Below are positions 41,878 to 51,657 of a stretch of DNA of 64,000 nucleotides, piece by piece; within the stretch, counting starts at the first letter, position 1; each line of letters opens with the position of its first letter. The position numbers were made by a program, and so were the translations under genes. A model generated the notes under the pieces. It did no database searches, was not told the origin of the DNA, and worked only from the letters and a program-made list of their open reading frames with translations. Source of the stretch: Leptospira jelokensis (GTDB lineage: Bacteria > Spirochaetota > Leptospiria > Leptospirales > Leptospiraceae); the NCBI RefSeq assembly GCF_004769635.1, contig NZ_RQGH01000035.1:14904-78903 (forward strand), given 5' to 3'.

Positions 41878-43614
41878 ATGAGTTCAGAGCAAGTCAATAT
41901 TAAAGTCAAACTTAAAGGAGATGACTCTGAGATTTCCAAAATATTCGATAAAATAGGACGCAGAGGAAAAGAGGGATCCAAATTTCCGACTTCTCCTTCC
42001 TCACCGCAAAACTCAAATAATCCTAATTCCTCTTCAAACAGAAAAACAGTAGATAGAGGTTCTTTTCGAGAACAAATAAGGGAAAGTTTTTATAACAACA
42101 AACATCGAGGAGAAGGAATAGCTTCTGGAGCCCAACAAGCCATCTCCGAAGGAAAGCAGGGAGCTTTCTATTCAACATTGTCTTCAAGTGTGGAGTCCAT
42201 GAGAAATTTTATGGTAAAGCATGGAGAGAAGAACAAGGAAAAAGACTCAAATGAAGAAAATAAATCTCCAGAAAGCGCAAGTAAGGCGATCCAAAATGCA
42301 ACCTTTGAAATAACGAATGCCAATTTTAAAGATATAAAGAACGGAAAAGGTCCAAGTGGAAGTTTTCCCGATTCAATTAATGGAGGAAATAGAAATATTC
42401 CAACTTCCTCGCCTGATAGTGGAGATGAACCGAAAGGCCGAGGATCCTTCATTTCGAAAGCCGCAAGTTCACTTCCATTTGTTGGTGGTGTAATTGCAGC
42501 TGCAACCGCCGGTATGTTGAAACTCGTATCCGATGTTGGACAAAAGCATACGGAAGCAATAATGTCCCAAGCATCAACGATTGGAGCAACTGGTGGTTAT
42601 TTCCATAAGGACCAAGGAATGTTCTCTAATGCCGAACTTGCTCAAGCAGTTGTGCAAAGAGGAAGAGTAACCGGAAGAACTGGTGCACAGGAAAGATCAA
42701 TAGATGATCAAGAACTTCGATTCGCCTCCTCACAAGGAGTAGGTGCGAGTGAAGTGATGACTGCAATGGCAAGATTGAGGAAAGGAAATCCTGATGCGAG
42801 TTTAAATTGGTTTAGAGGTGCTGCAACTCAGTCAGGCTTTTCTGGTCTAAAGCAATCGGAGTTTCTCAGTAAAATGTCTGAGATTTCGCAAGCAACTATG
42901 GCCAAAGGTTACTCTGGTGACATGATGAATTTTGCAAGATTCTCTTCGGGGATAGGTATGTCAGATGGAAGCGATATGAATGCCAATGCAAGAATGGGAA
43001 TTGCTGAATCACTCGCAGAAAAAGGAAGGCAAGGATTGTTTGGGGGTGGAGTACTCGGAGCGATGGGACTCGCGAAGGCACTGGAGTCGTCAAATGGAGA
43101 TATAATCTCTGCTTCAAAGATGCTCGAAGAGGATCCGAGACTTATGGGACAGGCTTTTGATGAGTTAAGTCCAGAAGCGAAGTGGTTACTTGGGAAAAAA
43201 GAATTGGGAGTTTCTTCCAAAGTAGTGGCTGGATTCAAATTTGATGGGAATAAAGAAATTAGAAGTGAAGCTGATCTTGCAACACCTTATGACAATCAGT
43301 CGCTTAGACTTGATAATGAAGGAAAAAATCTATTTGCAGGTGAGGAGGGAAAGGAGGCGGCTAAGATCGGTTACGAACTCACAAAATCAATGCATGAGAT
43401 GTTTAGAGACAACAAAGATGCAATAATGGATGTTTCTAAAACAATCCAAGCAATAGAAAAACCTATGTTAGAGTCTGCTAAGATGGTGGCTTCAGCTGCA
43501 GGGGACACAATTGAAGGAATGAAAAAACTTGCAGATAAGATTTCGAGTTTACTCGGTATCGATGTTTCTACTCCCAAGAAAGTGGAAGTAGTAGGGATAA
43601 AAGCAAAAAAATGA
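41878..43614 (+). CDS. Tail tape measure protein
   Basis: This 578-residue protein has a Ser/Pro/Asn-rich N-terminal linker, then AASSLPFVGGVIAAATAGMLKLV (about residue 195), a hydrophobic segment typical of tape measures. Helical Ala/Gly-rich sequence follows (ASSQGVGASEVMTAMARLRKG). It is short for a tape measure and would predict a tail of under 100 nm. It sits after the chaperones and overlaps the next gene by 4 bp. Confidence 0.72.
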   Translation: MSSEQVNIKVKLKGDDSEISKIFDKIGRRGKEGSKFPTSPSSPQNSNNPNSSSNRKTVDRGSFREQIRESFYNNKHRGEGIASGAQQAISEGKQGAFYSTLSSSVESMRNFMVKHGEKNKEKDSNEENKSPESASKAIQNATFEITNANFKDIKNGKGPSGSFPDSINGGNRNIPTSSPDSGDEPKGRGSFISKAASSLPFVGGVIAAATAGMLKLVSDVGQKHTEAIMSQASTIGATGGYFHKDQGMFSNAELAQAVVQRGRVTGRTGAQERSIDDQELRFASSQGVGASEVMTAMARLRKGNPDASLNWFRGAATQSGFSGLKQSEFLSKMSEISQATMAKGYSGDMMNFARFSSGIGMSDGSDMNANARMGIAESLAEKGRQGLFGGGVLGAMGLAKALESSNGDIISASKMLEEDPRLMGQAFDELSPEAKWLLGKKELGVSSKVVAGFKFDGNKEIRSEADLATPYDNQSLRLDNEGKNLFAGEEGKEAAKIGYELTKSMHEMFRDNKDAIMDVSKTIQAIEKPMLESAKMVASAAGDTIEGMKKLADKISSLLGIDVSTPKKVEVVGIKAKK

Positions 43615-44390
43615 CAACTTTAAATGAAGAATATGTACGTCGATCGGATGGGAAGGATAACGGTGCAATACTCATAACTTATGCAGCTCCTCCTGAAGAA
43701 ACCGTAAAAGATTTTATTGAGACTTGTCTTCCTCTAACCGGCATATTTGAGAGAAACCTAGATATTCCTATAATTTATGGCCATCCAATGTTCCAGGAAG
43801 GTATATCGAAAGAGGGTATTGATGGATTATTGCCAAAGATAGGTGTTGAATGGGCAAGAGACACCCGAGTCGATTATTTAGGTATGAATGAGAAACATTT
43901 CAAAGGGAACGATTCATTTTTTGAATTCTTAAATTCATTCAATCAGAAACCAGATACTCGAAGGATGCCAAGCGAAAACTTTCTAAAAAGATTTTCTGAA
44001 GCTACTCATTTCCAGCAATTTCAACACACGGTGAAATCAGAAGTAGTTATAACTGGCTTTGCATCTGGAAATGTTGGAAGAAAGGTCTCTCAGTGGATGT
44101 ATGAAGCCATCGATGGAATTTTGTCATTGATGGTCCATGATCTTCCTATATTGCACCAAGGATTAGGAGTGATGATTTATGAAGACTCGGAAACTAACTT
44201 GTCCAGCTCTGATTTCGCAATGCCAATATTTGGATTTGAAGTAAAAGTAATTCTCACTCAAGTAAGAACAACTTTTAGAACAAAACCGAGCTATCTATTT
44301 CCAGAAGCAAGAAAATTCGATGTGCATCTAAAAGGTTCCAAATCCAAATTCAGTGGTTCTTTTGGCTTAGAAACGTACGGTCAACCCTGA
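43611..44390 (+). CDS. Tail-associated protein of unknown function
   Basis: The protein has 259 residues, overlapping the tape measure gene by 4 bp. It is a mixed α/β protein without repeats or signals (AAPPEETVKDFIETCLPLTG; VGRKVSQWMYEAIDGILSLM). By position it could be a tail terminator, tube-tip or hub protein. No family is recognised. Confidence 0.5.
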   Translation: MTTLNEEYVRRSDGKDNGAILITYAAPPEETVKDFIETCLPLTGIFERNLDIPIIYGHPMFQEGISKEGIDGLLPKIGVEWARDTRVDYLGMNEKHFKGNDSFFEFLNSFNQKPDTRRMPSENFLKRFSEATHFQQFQHTVKSEVVITGFASGNVGRKVSQWMYEAIDGILSLMVHDLPILHQGLGVMIYEDSETNLSSSDFAMPIFGFEVKVILTQVRTTFRTKPSYLFPEARKFDVHLKGSKSKFSGSFGLETYGQP

Positions 44391-44396
44391 AACTAT

Positions 44397-44404
44397 CTCC
44401 GATA
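44397..44404 (+). promoter_or_regulatory. CTCCGATA element before the zincin gene
   Basis: CTCCGATA ends 44 nt before ATG 44448 in a 57-nt gap. It is a weaker, more distant copy of the recurrent element. Confidence 0.3.
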
Positions 44405-44447
44405 CGATATTTCCTTCGTAATATAAGATGATATCGAGGCAAACTAA

Positions 44448-47036
44448 ATGAATAAGCTTGAAGGGATTGTAAATTCTACGGTTTTTAATTTCAGAAAAAC
44501 TCAAAGTGAAATTCTGGAAATTTTAAAAGCAAGGCCAATCAAATACTACAAACGGATCCCCACAGGTAACCCAAATAGGCCTTACAAATATTTCTATACA
44601 AAGAATCAATTTGATAAATTCACAAAAGTTCAACAAGCAGTTGAAAAGAAAAAGCCTGTAGTTCAAGTCAGTGATCTTGATAATCAAATTGCTCAAGCTC
44701 AAGAGAAGCTGAGAATACATCGGGATAATTCAAATCCAGAAAACAAAAAATTATCAGAACAACAGTGGGAGACCAAACTTCGCTCATTACAAGATGAGTA
44801 TCGCAATCTATTAAAGCAAAAATCTATTAAAGATAAATCTCACACCTTGACAGAATTAGAAAAATTGACCTTTCAAAGAGTTCACGGTGTCAAAGCACCT
44901 GATACAATTCCAGTCGATAATTCTGGTAAATTTGAAAGTCAATGGGTTCAAACTTATGTGGCTGAAAAATTGAAAGAAGTTAATTCAGAGGCAGAAGGTG
45001 ACGATTTTGAAAAGAAGATTGAAAGTGAAGATACATTGTCACTTATTGAAAAGCGATTAAGGACTAAGGATCCAAAAGAAGTAGCTGCAAGAATTGGAAT
45101 TTTTAGTGAGAAGGATATTGATGAGAATATTGAATACAATCAAAAACAGATCAATGATACAAAGAACAACGCGACATTAAAAACTTCTAATTACGGTCTT
45201 TATAAACAGTCATTAGAGGAAAATTTAGTCGATTTAAAAGTACTCAAATGGCTAAAAACAAATAATCCTTTCTCAAATAAGTCAGAGGAAGAAACTCTAT
45301 TTTCTTATGCAGATAAAGTAAAGGATTCAGTTTTAGAAAAAAAGATCGAAATCGAAAAGAAAAATTACGAGGATGAGATTCTTTTAAAAAATTCTTTTCC
45401 AATTGGGACAAAGGTAATCCTAAAGCCTCAGGCTCTGAGTAATCCAAAAACAATCCTACAAAATTCTTCTGAAGAAGAAGTGATCATAACTAAATCAGTG
45501 TTACAGGATGGGAAGGTGTACTATCACTATGAGGATAGTAATTCAGGAACCGGATTTGCGCCTTCGGAAGAATTCAAATCTATTCCAGAAAAACAGCCTG
45601 AAAAGATTTCCGAACTTATCACGAAGGCAGATCCAGAGAATAGAAAAATAATCGAGAAATCTATCCTAGGACAGCAAATTACAGAGGAAGAGAACGAGAG
45701 AAATCTAGTCAATGATGCTCTAAATTACAATTATGAACCTAAAGAAGTAAAAGTAATAACCTTTCAGTTAGGTTACGATACACTTGATGAAACTATTGCG
45801 AAAGACTATTCCGAAATGCCCGAATCTGCACTTGTATTTTGGGATAAAAAGAAAATGGATTTATCCAATGTTGCAACTCCTCCTTGGTTTAGCTCGATAA
45901 ACGAAACGGAAGTTCGAAGATCTGGTTTCAGACTTCTAAAATTCCCTTTAAATACAAATGAGTTAACAGGGAAATACTATGTGTATTCCACTTCTGGCGT
46001 CCAGATTATGACAGCCAAACAAATCGCATGTGTTGAGAGGTTTTTTCAGGAAAAGGAAAAGTCCAAAATTGGACCTAGATCAAGAGTTAAGATCTATAAA
46101 AATAATACCATGGGGTATACTCAACTAGATATCTATAAGCAAAAGCTTTTTGCTCTTGGGAAAAAGAATCGTTTGCCAGGGTCAGATCCAAGGTATAGAG
46201 AGCTATGGAGTCTTCACCGAAAAATTGATGAAGTTCTTGGATATGTGGCCACTGATTATGAACTTCGATTCAAAGATAGGATAACGGATGGCACTTATCA
46301 AAAAGGGGAGGAAACTTCTTACGGTGATTCGGGAACCGTGAATGACCTCTATGATAGTCTTGGTGTGAAAGTAAAAATGCAGAATGGTAGCCAAGTGGAT
46401 AAGTCTTCTTTGAAAGAAGTAGAATCCGGTTTGAAGGAAGTCTTTCAGGTTTTTGGAGACAGGTCTTCCATGGCAAAAAACTTCGGTCTTAAGATTTCCC
46501 ATTCTGGAAAAAAAATGCAACATGCAAGAAAGGCATTGGGTATCTATTTCCCAAGCTTCAAAGCCATAGGTGTGAACTTCATTGGCCATGAGGAATCTCC
46601 TAATCTAACTCTTGCACATGAGTTTGCACATTTCATGGATAACTATATCGGCGTCCGTGAGAAAAAGTCTTTTTTTGCTTCTGAATCGGGAACAGGAATC
46701 GAATCCGAAATCGCAAATGTTTTCCGTGATGGTATGGCGAGAGATTTTAAAGCAAAAGCGTATTGGTCTAGGTCGTGTGAGTGTTTTGCGAGAGCATTAG
46801 AATGCTATTTCAACAAAAAAACAAACAAGCCTCACATATATAGAAATGGTGCAAATCCTGAAGAGAAGTATTTTGAAGAAAAAGTCGCTCCTTTAGTAGA
46901 GAAGTTTTTCCAAGAGAAGAGCGAGATTCTAAAATCAATTCTTCCATCCAAATATACAAATTTAGTAAAGCGGAAGGTTGTAGAATTACGCAATTTAACA
47001 TCTACTTCTCCGATAGATCAAAATCTTAAAGTATAA
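44448..47036 (+). CDS. Large polyvalent protein with zincin metallopeptidase domain
   Basis: This 862-residue protein has the N-terminal motif KYYKRIPTGNPNRPYKYFYTKNQ, common in phage polyvalent proteins (a similar VQKNIIDKTGRKQTKWIRPG is at 58465). Long coiled coils follow. The C-terminal domain has KALGIYFPSFKAIGVNFIGH, LAHEFAHFMDN (HEFAH at residues 724–728) and SCECFARALECYFN, the zincin of the LPD type. Such proteins are thought to be packaged and injected to act on host targets early. The metal-binding His residues and downstream Glu are intact. Confidence 0.7.
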   Translation: MNKLEGIVNSTVFNFRKTQSEILEILKARPIKYYKRIPTGNPNRPYKYFYTKNQFDKFTKVQQAVEKKKPVVQVSDLDNQIAQAQEKLRIHRDNSNPENKKLSEQQWETKLRSLQDEYRNLLKQKSIKDKSHTLTELEKLTFQRVHGVKAPDTIPVDNSGKFESQWVQTYVAEKLKEVNSEAEGDDFEKKIESEDTLSLIEKRLRTKDPKEVAARIGIFSEKDIDENIEYNQKQINDTKNNATLKTSNYGLYKQSLEENLVDLKVLKWLKTNNPFSNKSEEETLFSYADKVKDSVLEKKIEIEKKNYEDEILLKNSFPIGTKVILKPQALSNPKTILQNSSEEEVIITKSVLQDGKVYYHYEDSNSGTGFAPSEEFKSIPEKQPEKISELITKADPENRKIIEKSILGQQITEEENERNLVNDALNYNYEPKEVKVITFQLGYDTLDETIAKDYSEMPESALVFWDKKKMDLSNVATPPWFSSINETEVRRSGFRLLKFPLNTNELTGKYYVYSTSGVQIMTAKQIACVERFFQEKEKSKIGPRSRVKIYKNNTMGYTQLDIYKQKLFALGKKNRLPGSDPRYRELWSLHRKIDEVLGYVATDYELRFKDRITDGTYQKGEETSYGDSGTVNDLYDSLGVKVKMQNGSQVDKSSLKEVESGLKEVFQVFGDRSSMAKNFGLKISHSGKKMQHARKALGIYFPSFKAIGVNFIGHEESPNLTLAHEFAHFMDNYIGVREKKSFFASESGTGIESEIANVFRDGMARDFKAKAYWSRSCECFARALECYFNKKTNKPHIYRNGANPEEKYFEEKVAPLVEKFFQEKSEILKSILPSKYTNLVKRKVVELRNLTSTSPIDQNLKV

Positions 47037-47115
47037 GAGAATGAACTGCTTGGTTTGGACGCATTTCTTAAGAGTTCCTTTGATTCTACTATATGCGAAA
47101 GAGTCCCCGTGTTAA

Positions 47116-47505
47116 ATGCCTACATTCCTCGGACCATACGATTTTCAGGAGATTCCCAGAGAGATACTCATGCGTAACTTAATGCTACTCGATACTACCA
47201 TTGATTCTGAGAATGCATCCGGTTCATTCAATCTAGGTGATATCACGACCCCTGGCACCAATATTGTCCAAATCATTGTAAAGATTTCTGAGGCTTTTGA
47301 CGGTGTATGCGAAGTAACCGTAGGAACAAATTTTGAGCCTAGTCTCTATGTTTTAAATGACGATATAGATTTAAGTTTGCCCGGCTTTTACGTGATTCCT
47401 TTGTTGGAAGAGCTAACTACCGCTGTTCAACTCAAAGTGTACTTTATAAAAGGATTTGGAGTAACTCAAGGGAAGCTCGAAGTATTCGCGATAATCGCAA
47501 ACTAA
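47116..47505 (+). CDS. Small structural protein (head decoration or fibre-like)
   Basis: The protein has 129 residues. It is β-rich (NIVQIIVKISEAFDGVCEVTVGTNF; LPGFYVIPLLEELTTAVQLKVYFIKG), the shape of phage head decoration or tail fibre proteins. It stands just before the protease and capsid genes. No family is recognised. Confidence 0.5.
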   Translation: MPTFLGPYDFQEIPREILMRNLMLLDTTIDSENASGSFNLGDITTPGTNIVQIIVKISEAFDGVCEVTVGTNFEPSLYVLNDDIDLSLPGFYVIPLLEELTTAVQLKVYFIKGFGVTQGKLEVFAIIAN

Positions 47506-47509
47506 ATTC

Positions 47510-47517
47510 CTCCGATA
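47510..47517 (+). promoter_or_regulatory. CCTCCGATATT element before the capsid operon
   Basis: The element ends 28 nt before ATG 47545. It is part of the recurrent CCGATA set with consistent spacing. Confidence 0.45.
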
Positions 47518-47544
47518 TTCTAAAATTTTAGAAGATTTGGGAAT

Positions 47545-48474
47545 ATGAGAGAGCAACAAAACTTTGTTCATCAATTTTCAATTGTAAAAGCCCAACCAGA
47601 AGAGAGATCCGGATCCATCAAATGCCTAATCAAAGCATCTTCGGAAAAAGAAGATCGAGTGGGTGAAATTATTCTTAAGAGTGCCTATGCTGATTCACAA
47701 ATGAGGAATAATTTTCTCAAGGAAGGCTATCTAGACTACAATCACATCACAGACTTCATCGATAAAGAAATTGCCGAGACAAAGCCTTCTGTAGATCGAT
47801 TGGCAACACTCCAAAAAAGCAAACTTGAAGCAATCATTGGATATCCAGAGGCCGTTGGAACAAAAGACGAATTCCCAAATGAACTCGGAATCAAAGACGA
47901 TGGATTTTATATCTTGGGAAGGCTTATTCCAGGAAATCATTTCGTTGAAGAAATCCGGAAAGGTCTACAAAGCGGATGGAAAGGTTATGGAGCGTCCGTC
48001 TCAGGAACCGCATTTGCTAAAGATTTTGATGGGAATAAACTTAAACGTATAACTCTGAAAAAGTGTGCAATCCAACCTCTCCAAGAATCAGTGAATGGAG
48101 ATACGCATGTTACTTTATTAAAAAGCAATCTAGTTCTCCTTCGCGACATTCAAAAGTCGTTCGCGGATGGAACATCACCGGTACCGTCTCAAATGACAAG
48201 CGGTGAGAACGAGCTTTATTCCAAAATTCATGCTTTGGAAATGAAGCTTAATGGCTTTATGAATCTACTATCTCACCATCCTGAGTTTGCAGATAAATTT
48301 TTAGAAACTATCTATTCCGATATTCTCTCACAGATATTGAATGGAGGTATGTCTTTGAAATCGAGCTCCCTTCGAGACTATATTCAATTTCGATATGGTT
48401 TAGATGGCGAAACTCTCGAAGATCTGACTGACACGTTATTTATTAAAATTACCGGAGAGCAAAATCAATGCTAG
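47545..48474 (+). CDS. Prohead protease-like protein
   Basis: This 309-residue protein starts with the S78/U35-like pattern: SIKCLIKASSEKEDRVGEII, FLKEGYLDYNHITDFID (the His of the catalytic region) and the later SGWKGYGASVSGTA. It processes capsid or scaffold in assembly. The C-terminus is a helical tail. It overlaps the scaffold gene by 7 bp. The protease class is inferred from the SEKED..G…DYNH pattern and context. Confidence 0.65.
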   Translation: MREQQNFVHQFSIVKAQPEERSGSIKCLIKASSEKEDRVGEIILKSAYADSQMRNNFLKEGYLDYNHITDFIDKEIAETKPSVDRLATLQKSKLEAIIGYPEAVGTKDEFPNELGIKDDGFYILGRLIPGNHFVEEIRKGLQSGWKGYGASVSGTAFAKDFDGNKLKRITLKKCAIQPLQESVNGDTHVTLLKSNLVLLRDIQKSFADGTSPVPSQMTSGENELYSKIHALEMKLNGFMNLLSHHPEFADKFLETIYSDILSQILNGGMSLKSSSLRDYIQFRYGLDGETLEDLTDTLFIKITGEQNQC

Positions 48475-49178
48475 GTGAAGCAATCAAGCGATTACGGGAT
48501 AAAACCCTAAGTATTAAAAAATCAACCCTTGATCCTTCTGCATCCTCCGACGGTGGGGATCAAGGAAAAGGGGAAAATGGAGGATCTACTCCAGAGGAAG
48601 TAGCTTCTCAAGCAGTAACTCATTTTGAAACAGGTGAATTAAAACCAGACTTAGAGTCCGTAAAAGAGTTCGCTATAAAAAATGGAATTCCCGATGGGGA
48701 AGCAGATTCATTTTCCCATGATGTGATTGATGCTTATTTTGGAGCGGATCCTGGAAAAGCAGAAGATGGTACATCCAGTGCAGATCCAACCGAAGATGCA
48801 AAAATGGCAGAGATGCAAAAATCTCTTTTAGCAATCGAGGAATCTCAAGTTGTAATTGCAGAAGGGATGGAAGCTCTTTTGGAAAGACAACCGGAAATCG
48901 ATGCATTGAAAAAAGAAGTATTGCTTCTTAAATCAATGTTAACCAAACTTCAAGGCTTACCTGCAAATCCAAAAAAGCCAATTGAACAAACTCAAGTTAC
49001 TAAGTCTGTAGTCGCTGGTGCAGTTCCAGTTGATCAAAGAGCAGAAGTCGAAGTGGCAATTCTTAAAGCGATTCAAGCTGGAGAGCTTGCAGTTGAAGAA
49101 ATGACTTACTTCGAGACCACGGGCAAGGTTTCCTCTGAGGCAAACGTTATTATTTCCAAATATAGAGGTAACAAATAA
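48468..49178 (+). CDS. Scaffold protein
   Basis: This 236-residue protein is acidic with a Gly/Asp/Ser N-terminal linker, then a long coiled coil (MQKSLLAIEESQVVIAEGMEALLERQ). This is the make-up of head scaffolds. It lies between protease and capsid and overlaps the capsid start by 1 bp. Confidence 0.68.
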   Translation: MLGEAIKRLRDKTLSIKKSTLDPSASSDGGDQGKGENGGSTPEEVASQAVTHFETGELKPDLESVKEFAIKNGIPDGEADSFSHDVIDAYFGADPGKAEDGTSSADPTEDAKMAEMQKSLLAIEESQVVIAEGMEALLERQPEIDALKKEVLLLKSMLTKLQGLPANPKKPIEQTQVTKSVVAGAVPVDQRAEVEVAILKAIQAGELAVEEMTYFETTGKVSSEANVIISKYRGNK

Positions 49179-50629
49179 TGTTCACTCCCGGACAATATTC
49201 TTTAGAACAAATTCTCGAAATTCGAAAAGCATTCGAAGCGAACACGGCTGCAAATGGAGTTACTCCCTTTGTTGATCCAAACAACCCAGGTGCGGCATTA
49301 TCAATGCAATCTCTCGACAAAACATTTGTCGCGATTGTTTCAAGTAACGTCCATTTCAAATTCTTGTCCCAAATTCCAAAACGAGGAGTTAAACAAGTAT
49401 TAGCGGAATACAACAAGCAGGATTCTCATGGTGGTGGATGGTACAATTCCAGCTTCCTTGGTCAATCTGATGAGCCTGATTTCCGCGATGCAAGCTTGCA
49501 AAGGCTCTTCGATGAAGTATGCTACATTGGAGAGGGCTTCGACTACAATAAGGTAGTAGATACCGTTGACAATGTTCAGGATCCTTCGATCATTCAAGGG
49601 AATTCCGCTCTTCGTCGAGGTATGGAAAACCTTTCAAGGTCTGTTTGGTTTGGTAGCAAAGCTATCAACAAACTGACTTGCGATGGATTCTTGACGAGAG
49701 TTCGCGATACCAACGATGAATTCGTGATGGATGCAAGAGGACAGCTTCCCGATGTAGATGAAATGAAGTATCATACTTCTGACATTGCTTCTAGCTTTTT
49801 CGGATTACCTAACAAAGCTTGGATGCACCCTCAAACAAAGGCGCTCTTCGATCAAGTATATCAAGGATCCAGAGAATTCGTTTTCCAAAACGCTGCTCAA
49901 AATCCTGGTAATGTTGGCCAAGGGAATGTTATTAAAGGTTTGTATGATAGCAGTTCAAAAAATGAATTTCTTCTCTACGAAACTGACATCTTCATGGATA
50001 AGCACAATTGGCGAGTTCCTATGCGTAAGAGCGAGTCTACTGGAGAACTTATCGAAGGTCCAACTTCCCTAAGCGAATCTCCTAACACTCCTAGTCTTGC
50101 AGTAGAGCCTGTCGTATCCGATGCGAATAGTAAATTTACCACTGATGCTGGTGTTCATAGATATCGAGTAGCCTCTGGCGGTTTACGTCACTGGTCCGCT
50201 GCTTGCGAATCTGAACAAGTTACAGTACCTTCTGGTGGTGGAGCTGAATTGACAATCACTCCTGCAAACACCGGAAACCCTGCAACTCGCTTTGCGATTT
50301 TCAGATCGATCAAGCCTGGAAGCACTGACATCCGTTATATGAGAGAGATTGTTCGAACTCCTGGAGCTACGACTGTTTTTGTGGACTTGAATGAAGATAT
50401 CCCTGGAACCACAATTATGGTAATTGGAGACTTCAACGCAATGTCAGGTGTGGATGAGACAAGAACTTATGTTCTTTCTGAACTTCTCCCTTTCACTAAA
50501 ACATTGTTCCCTTACGGAGCTGGTGGAAGAATTCGTTCTAAACTTGGAATGGTTGAATGGTATGGAGTTCCTCAGATCTTCGCACCTGAAAAATTCAGAG
50601 TTTGGAAAAATATTCCAGTGAGAACTTAA
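49178..50629 (+). CDS. Major capsid protein with Ig/Fn-like insertion
   Basis: This 483-residue protein has an HK97-like order: N-arm, WFGSKAINKLTCDGFLTRV, ASSFFGLPNKAWMHPQTKALFDQ, and P-domain/A-loop ending ELLPFTKTLFPYGAGGRIRSK, PQIFAPEKFRVWKNIPVRT. Residues ~300–410 form an inserted domain rich in strands with HRYRVASGGLRHWSA, typical of Ig/Fn3-like decorations on capsids. It forms the head shell. A terminator follows at 50664. Confidence 0.85.
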   Translation: MFTPGQYSLEQILEIRKAFEANTAANGVTPFVDPNNPGAALSMQSLDKTFVAIVSSNVHFKFLSQIPKRGVKQVLAEYNKQDSHGGGWYNSSFLGQSDEPDFRDASLQRLFDEVCYIGEGFDYNKVVDTVDNVQDPSIIQGNSALRRGMENLSRSVWFGSKAINKLTCDGFLTRVRDTNDEFVMDARGQLPDVDEMKYHTSDIASSFFGLPNKAWMHPQTKALFDQVYQGSREFVFQNAAQNPGNVGQGNVIKGLYDSSSKNEFLLYETDIFMDKHNWRVPMRKSESTGELIEGPTSLSESPNTPSLAVEPVVSDANSKFTTDAGVHRYRVASGGLRHWSAACESEQVTVPSGGGAELTITPANTGNPATRFAIFRSIKPGSTDIRYMREIVRTPGATTVFVDLNEDIPGTTIMVIGDFNAMSGVDETRTYVLSELLPFTKTLFPYGAGGRIRSKLGMVEWYGVPQIFAPEKFRVWKNIPVRT

Positions 50630-50663
50630 CAGTTTCTAAAAATTGATTTTAAATCAGAGGAAG

Positions 50664-50686
50664 CGGTGAGAAATCACCGTTTTTTT
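50664..50686 (+). terminator. Intrinsic terminator after the capsid gene
   Basis: CGGTGA-GAAA-TCACCG forms a 6-bp stem with a GNRA loop, followed by T7. It lies 34 nt after the capsid stop and only 5 nt before ATG 50692, leaving no room for a promoter or ribosome site between them. Confidence 0.9.
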
Positions 50687-50691
50687 ATTAT

Positions 50692-51441
50692 ATGGCTGTG
50701 AACTTTGAAAAACTTTGGCAAGACGGTTATTTTCCAAGAACGGAAAAACTCATCAGAGAAATAGCAATTATTGCGAAAGAAGGTTGGAGCCAAGCGACCC
50801 TTTCCGCCTCTCCCTCTTGGTGGGGAAAAATGGCACTTTCAAAAACATCCGGAGGAGGTGGAGGATTTATTCTTCGAAAAGTCGCTGGTGGCTATGAAGT
50901 CAGTTATGCGAATCAAGGTAAGTATAATTATCTAGCAGTGATAGAAAAAGGAAGAGGATCATTTGACATGAAGCCTTCAATCCTTGCTTCCAAACGAGCA
51001 AGAATGGGTAAAAATGGTAGATATACAATTGTTCCACTTTCAAAAGAAAAAGGTGGGGAGAAAATATCTCCTTCCAATTCAAATATCAATGGACTCATGA
51101 CAAAGATCGGATCTCGCAAAGAACCGAACGCTTATGGCCAAACAGTCACACGGAATCGATACTCTTACTCTCGAGATCAGGGAATGAGTGGAAAAGGAAA
51201 CGTCTATGAAACTAGGCAACATCAAAAAGATGGGTCGATTCAAAGTTCCTATACGAAGTTCATCACTGTTTCTGAAAGCTCCAATGGATTTATTTATCCT
51301 GCAATAAAAGCCCAAAACAATCAGGCAAAAATTGAGACTGTTGTTAAAAAAGCCCTCGCGTCAAATTCTCTGAAAAGTGCCGTTGCCAAAGATATCAAAG
51401 GCATCATATCGCATTTGGTAAAAAAGTACGGCTCAAAATAA
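50692..51441 (+). CDS. Phage completion protein of unknown function
   Basis: The protein has 249 residues from ATG 50692. It has a Gly-rich stretch (SKTSGGGGGF), tyrosine-rich and basic middle part and helical ends. It is directly after the terminator, so expression needs readthrough or a leaderless start. In size and position it could be a head completion or tail protein. A possible internal start exists at ATG 50827 (MALSKTS) but it loses much of the domain. Confidence 0.6.
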   Translation: MAVNFEKLWQDGYFPRTEKLIREIAIIAKEGWSQATLSASPSWWGKMALSKTSGGGGGFILRKVAGGYEVSYANQGKYNYLAVIEKGRGSFDMKPSILASKRARMGKNGRYTIVPLSKEKGGEKISPSNSNINGLMTKIGSRKEPNAYGQTVTRNRYSYSRDQGMSGKGNVYETRQHQKDGSIQSSYTKFITVSESSNGFIYPAIKAQNNQAKIETVVKKALASNSLKSAVAKDIKGIISHLVKKYGSK

Positions 51442-51452
51442 ACTTAGTTCTC

Positions 51453-51462
51453 TTTTCCGATA
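51453..51462 (+). promoter_or_regulatory. TTTTCCGATA element before the 51502 operon
   Basis: TTTTCCGATA lies in a 60-nt gap and ends 40 nt before ATG 51502. An AGAGGATA ribosome site follows. Confidence 0.45.
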
Positions 51463-51501
51463 GATTCATTTAGCGAAAAATCCTTAACAGAGGATATTTT
51501 T

Positions 51502-51657
51502 ATGAATGAACAAATGATTTTCAATCAAATCTCGCAACTCAGTTTCCAAAACATGATGAAAGGAATGGATAACGAACTGGCAGTAAAAGAAGCAGAGAAG
51601 ACTGTAAAATTGATGATCCAAACTTCAAAGAAACTTAGCGAGGAGGCCTCCAAGTAA
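51502..51657 (+). CDS. Small helical protein
   Basis: A 51-codon frame starts at ATG 51502 after AGAGGATATTTTT and ends in TAATGG, overlapping the next gene by 1 bp. The product is helical and Met/Gln-rich (NEQMIFNQISQLSFQNMMKG). It is too small for domain recognition but has good start signals. Confidence 0.55.
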   Translation: MNEQMIFNQISQLSFQNMMKGMDNELAVKEAEKTVKLMIQTSKKLSEEASK

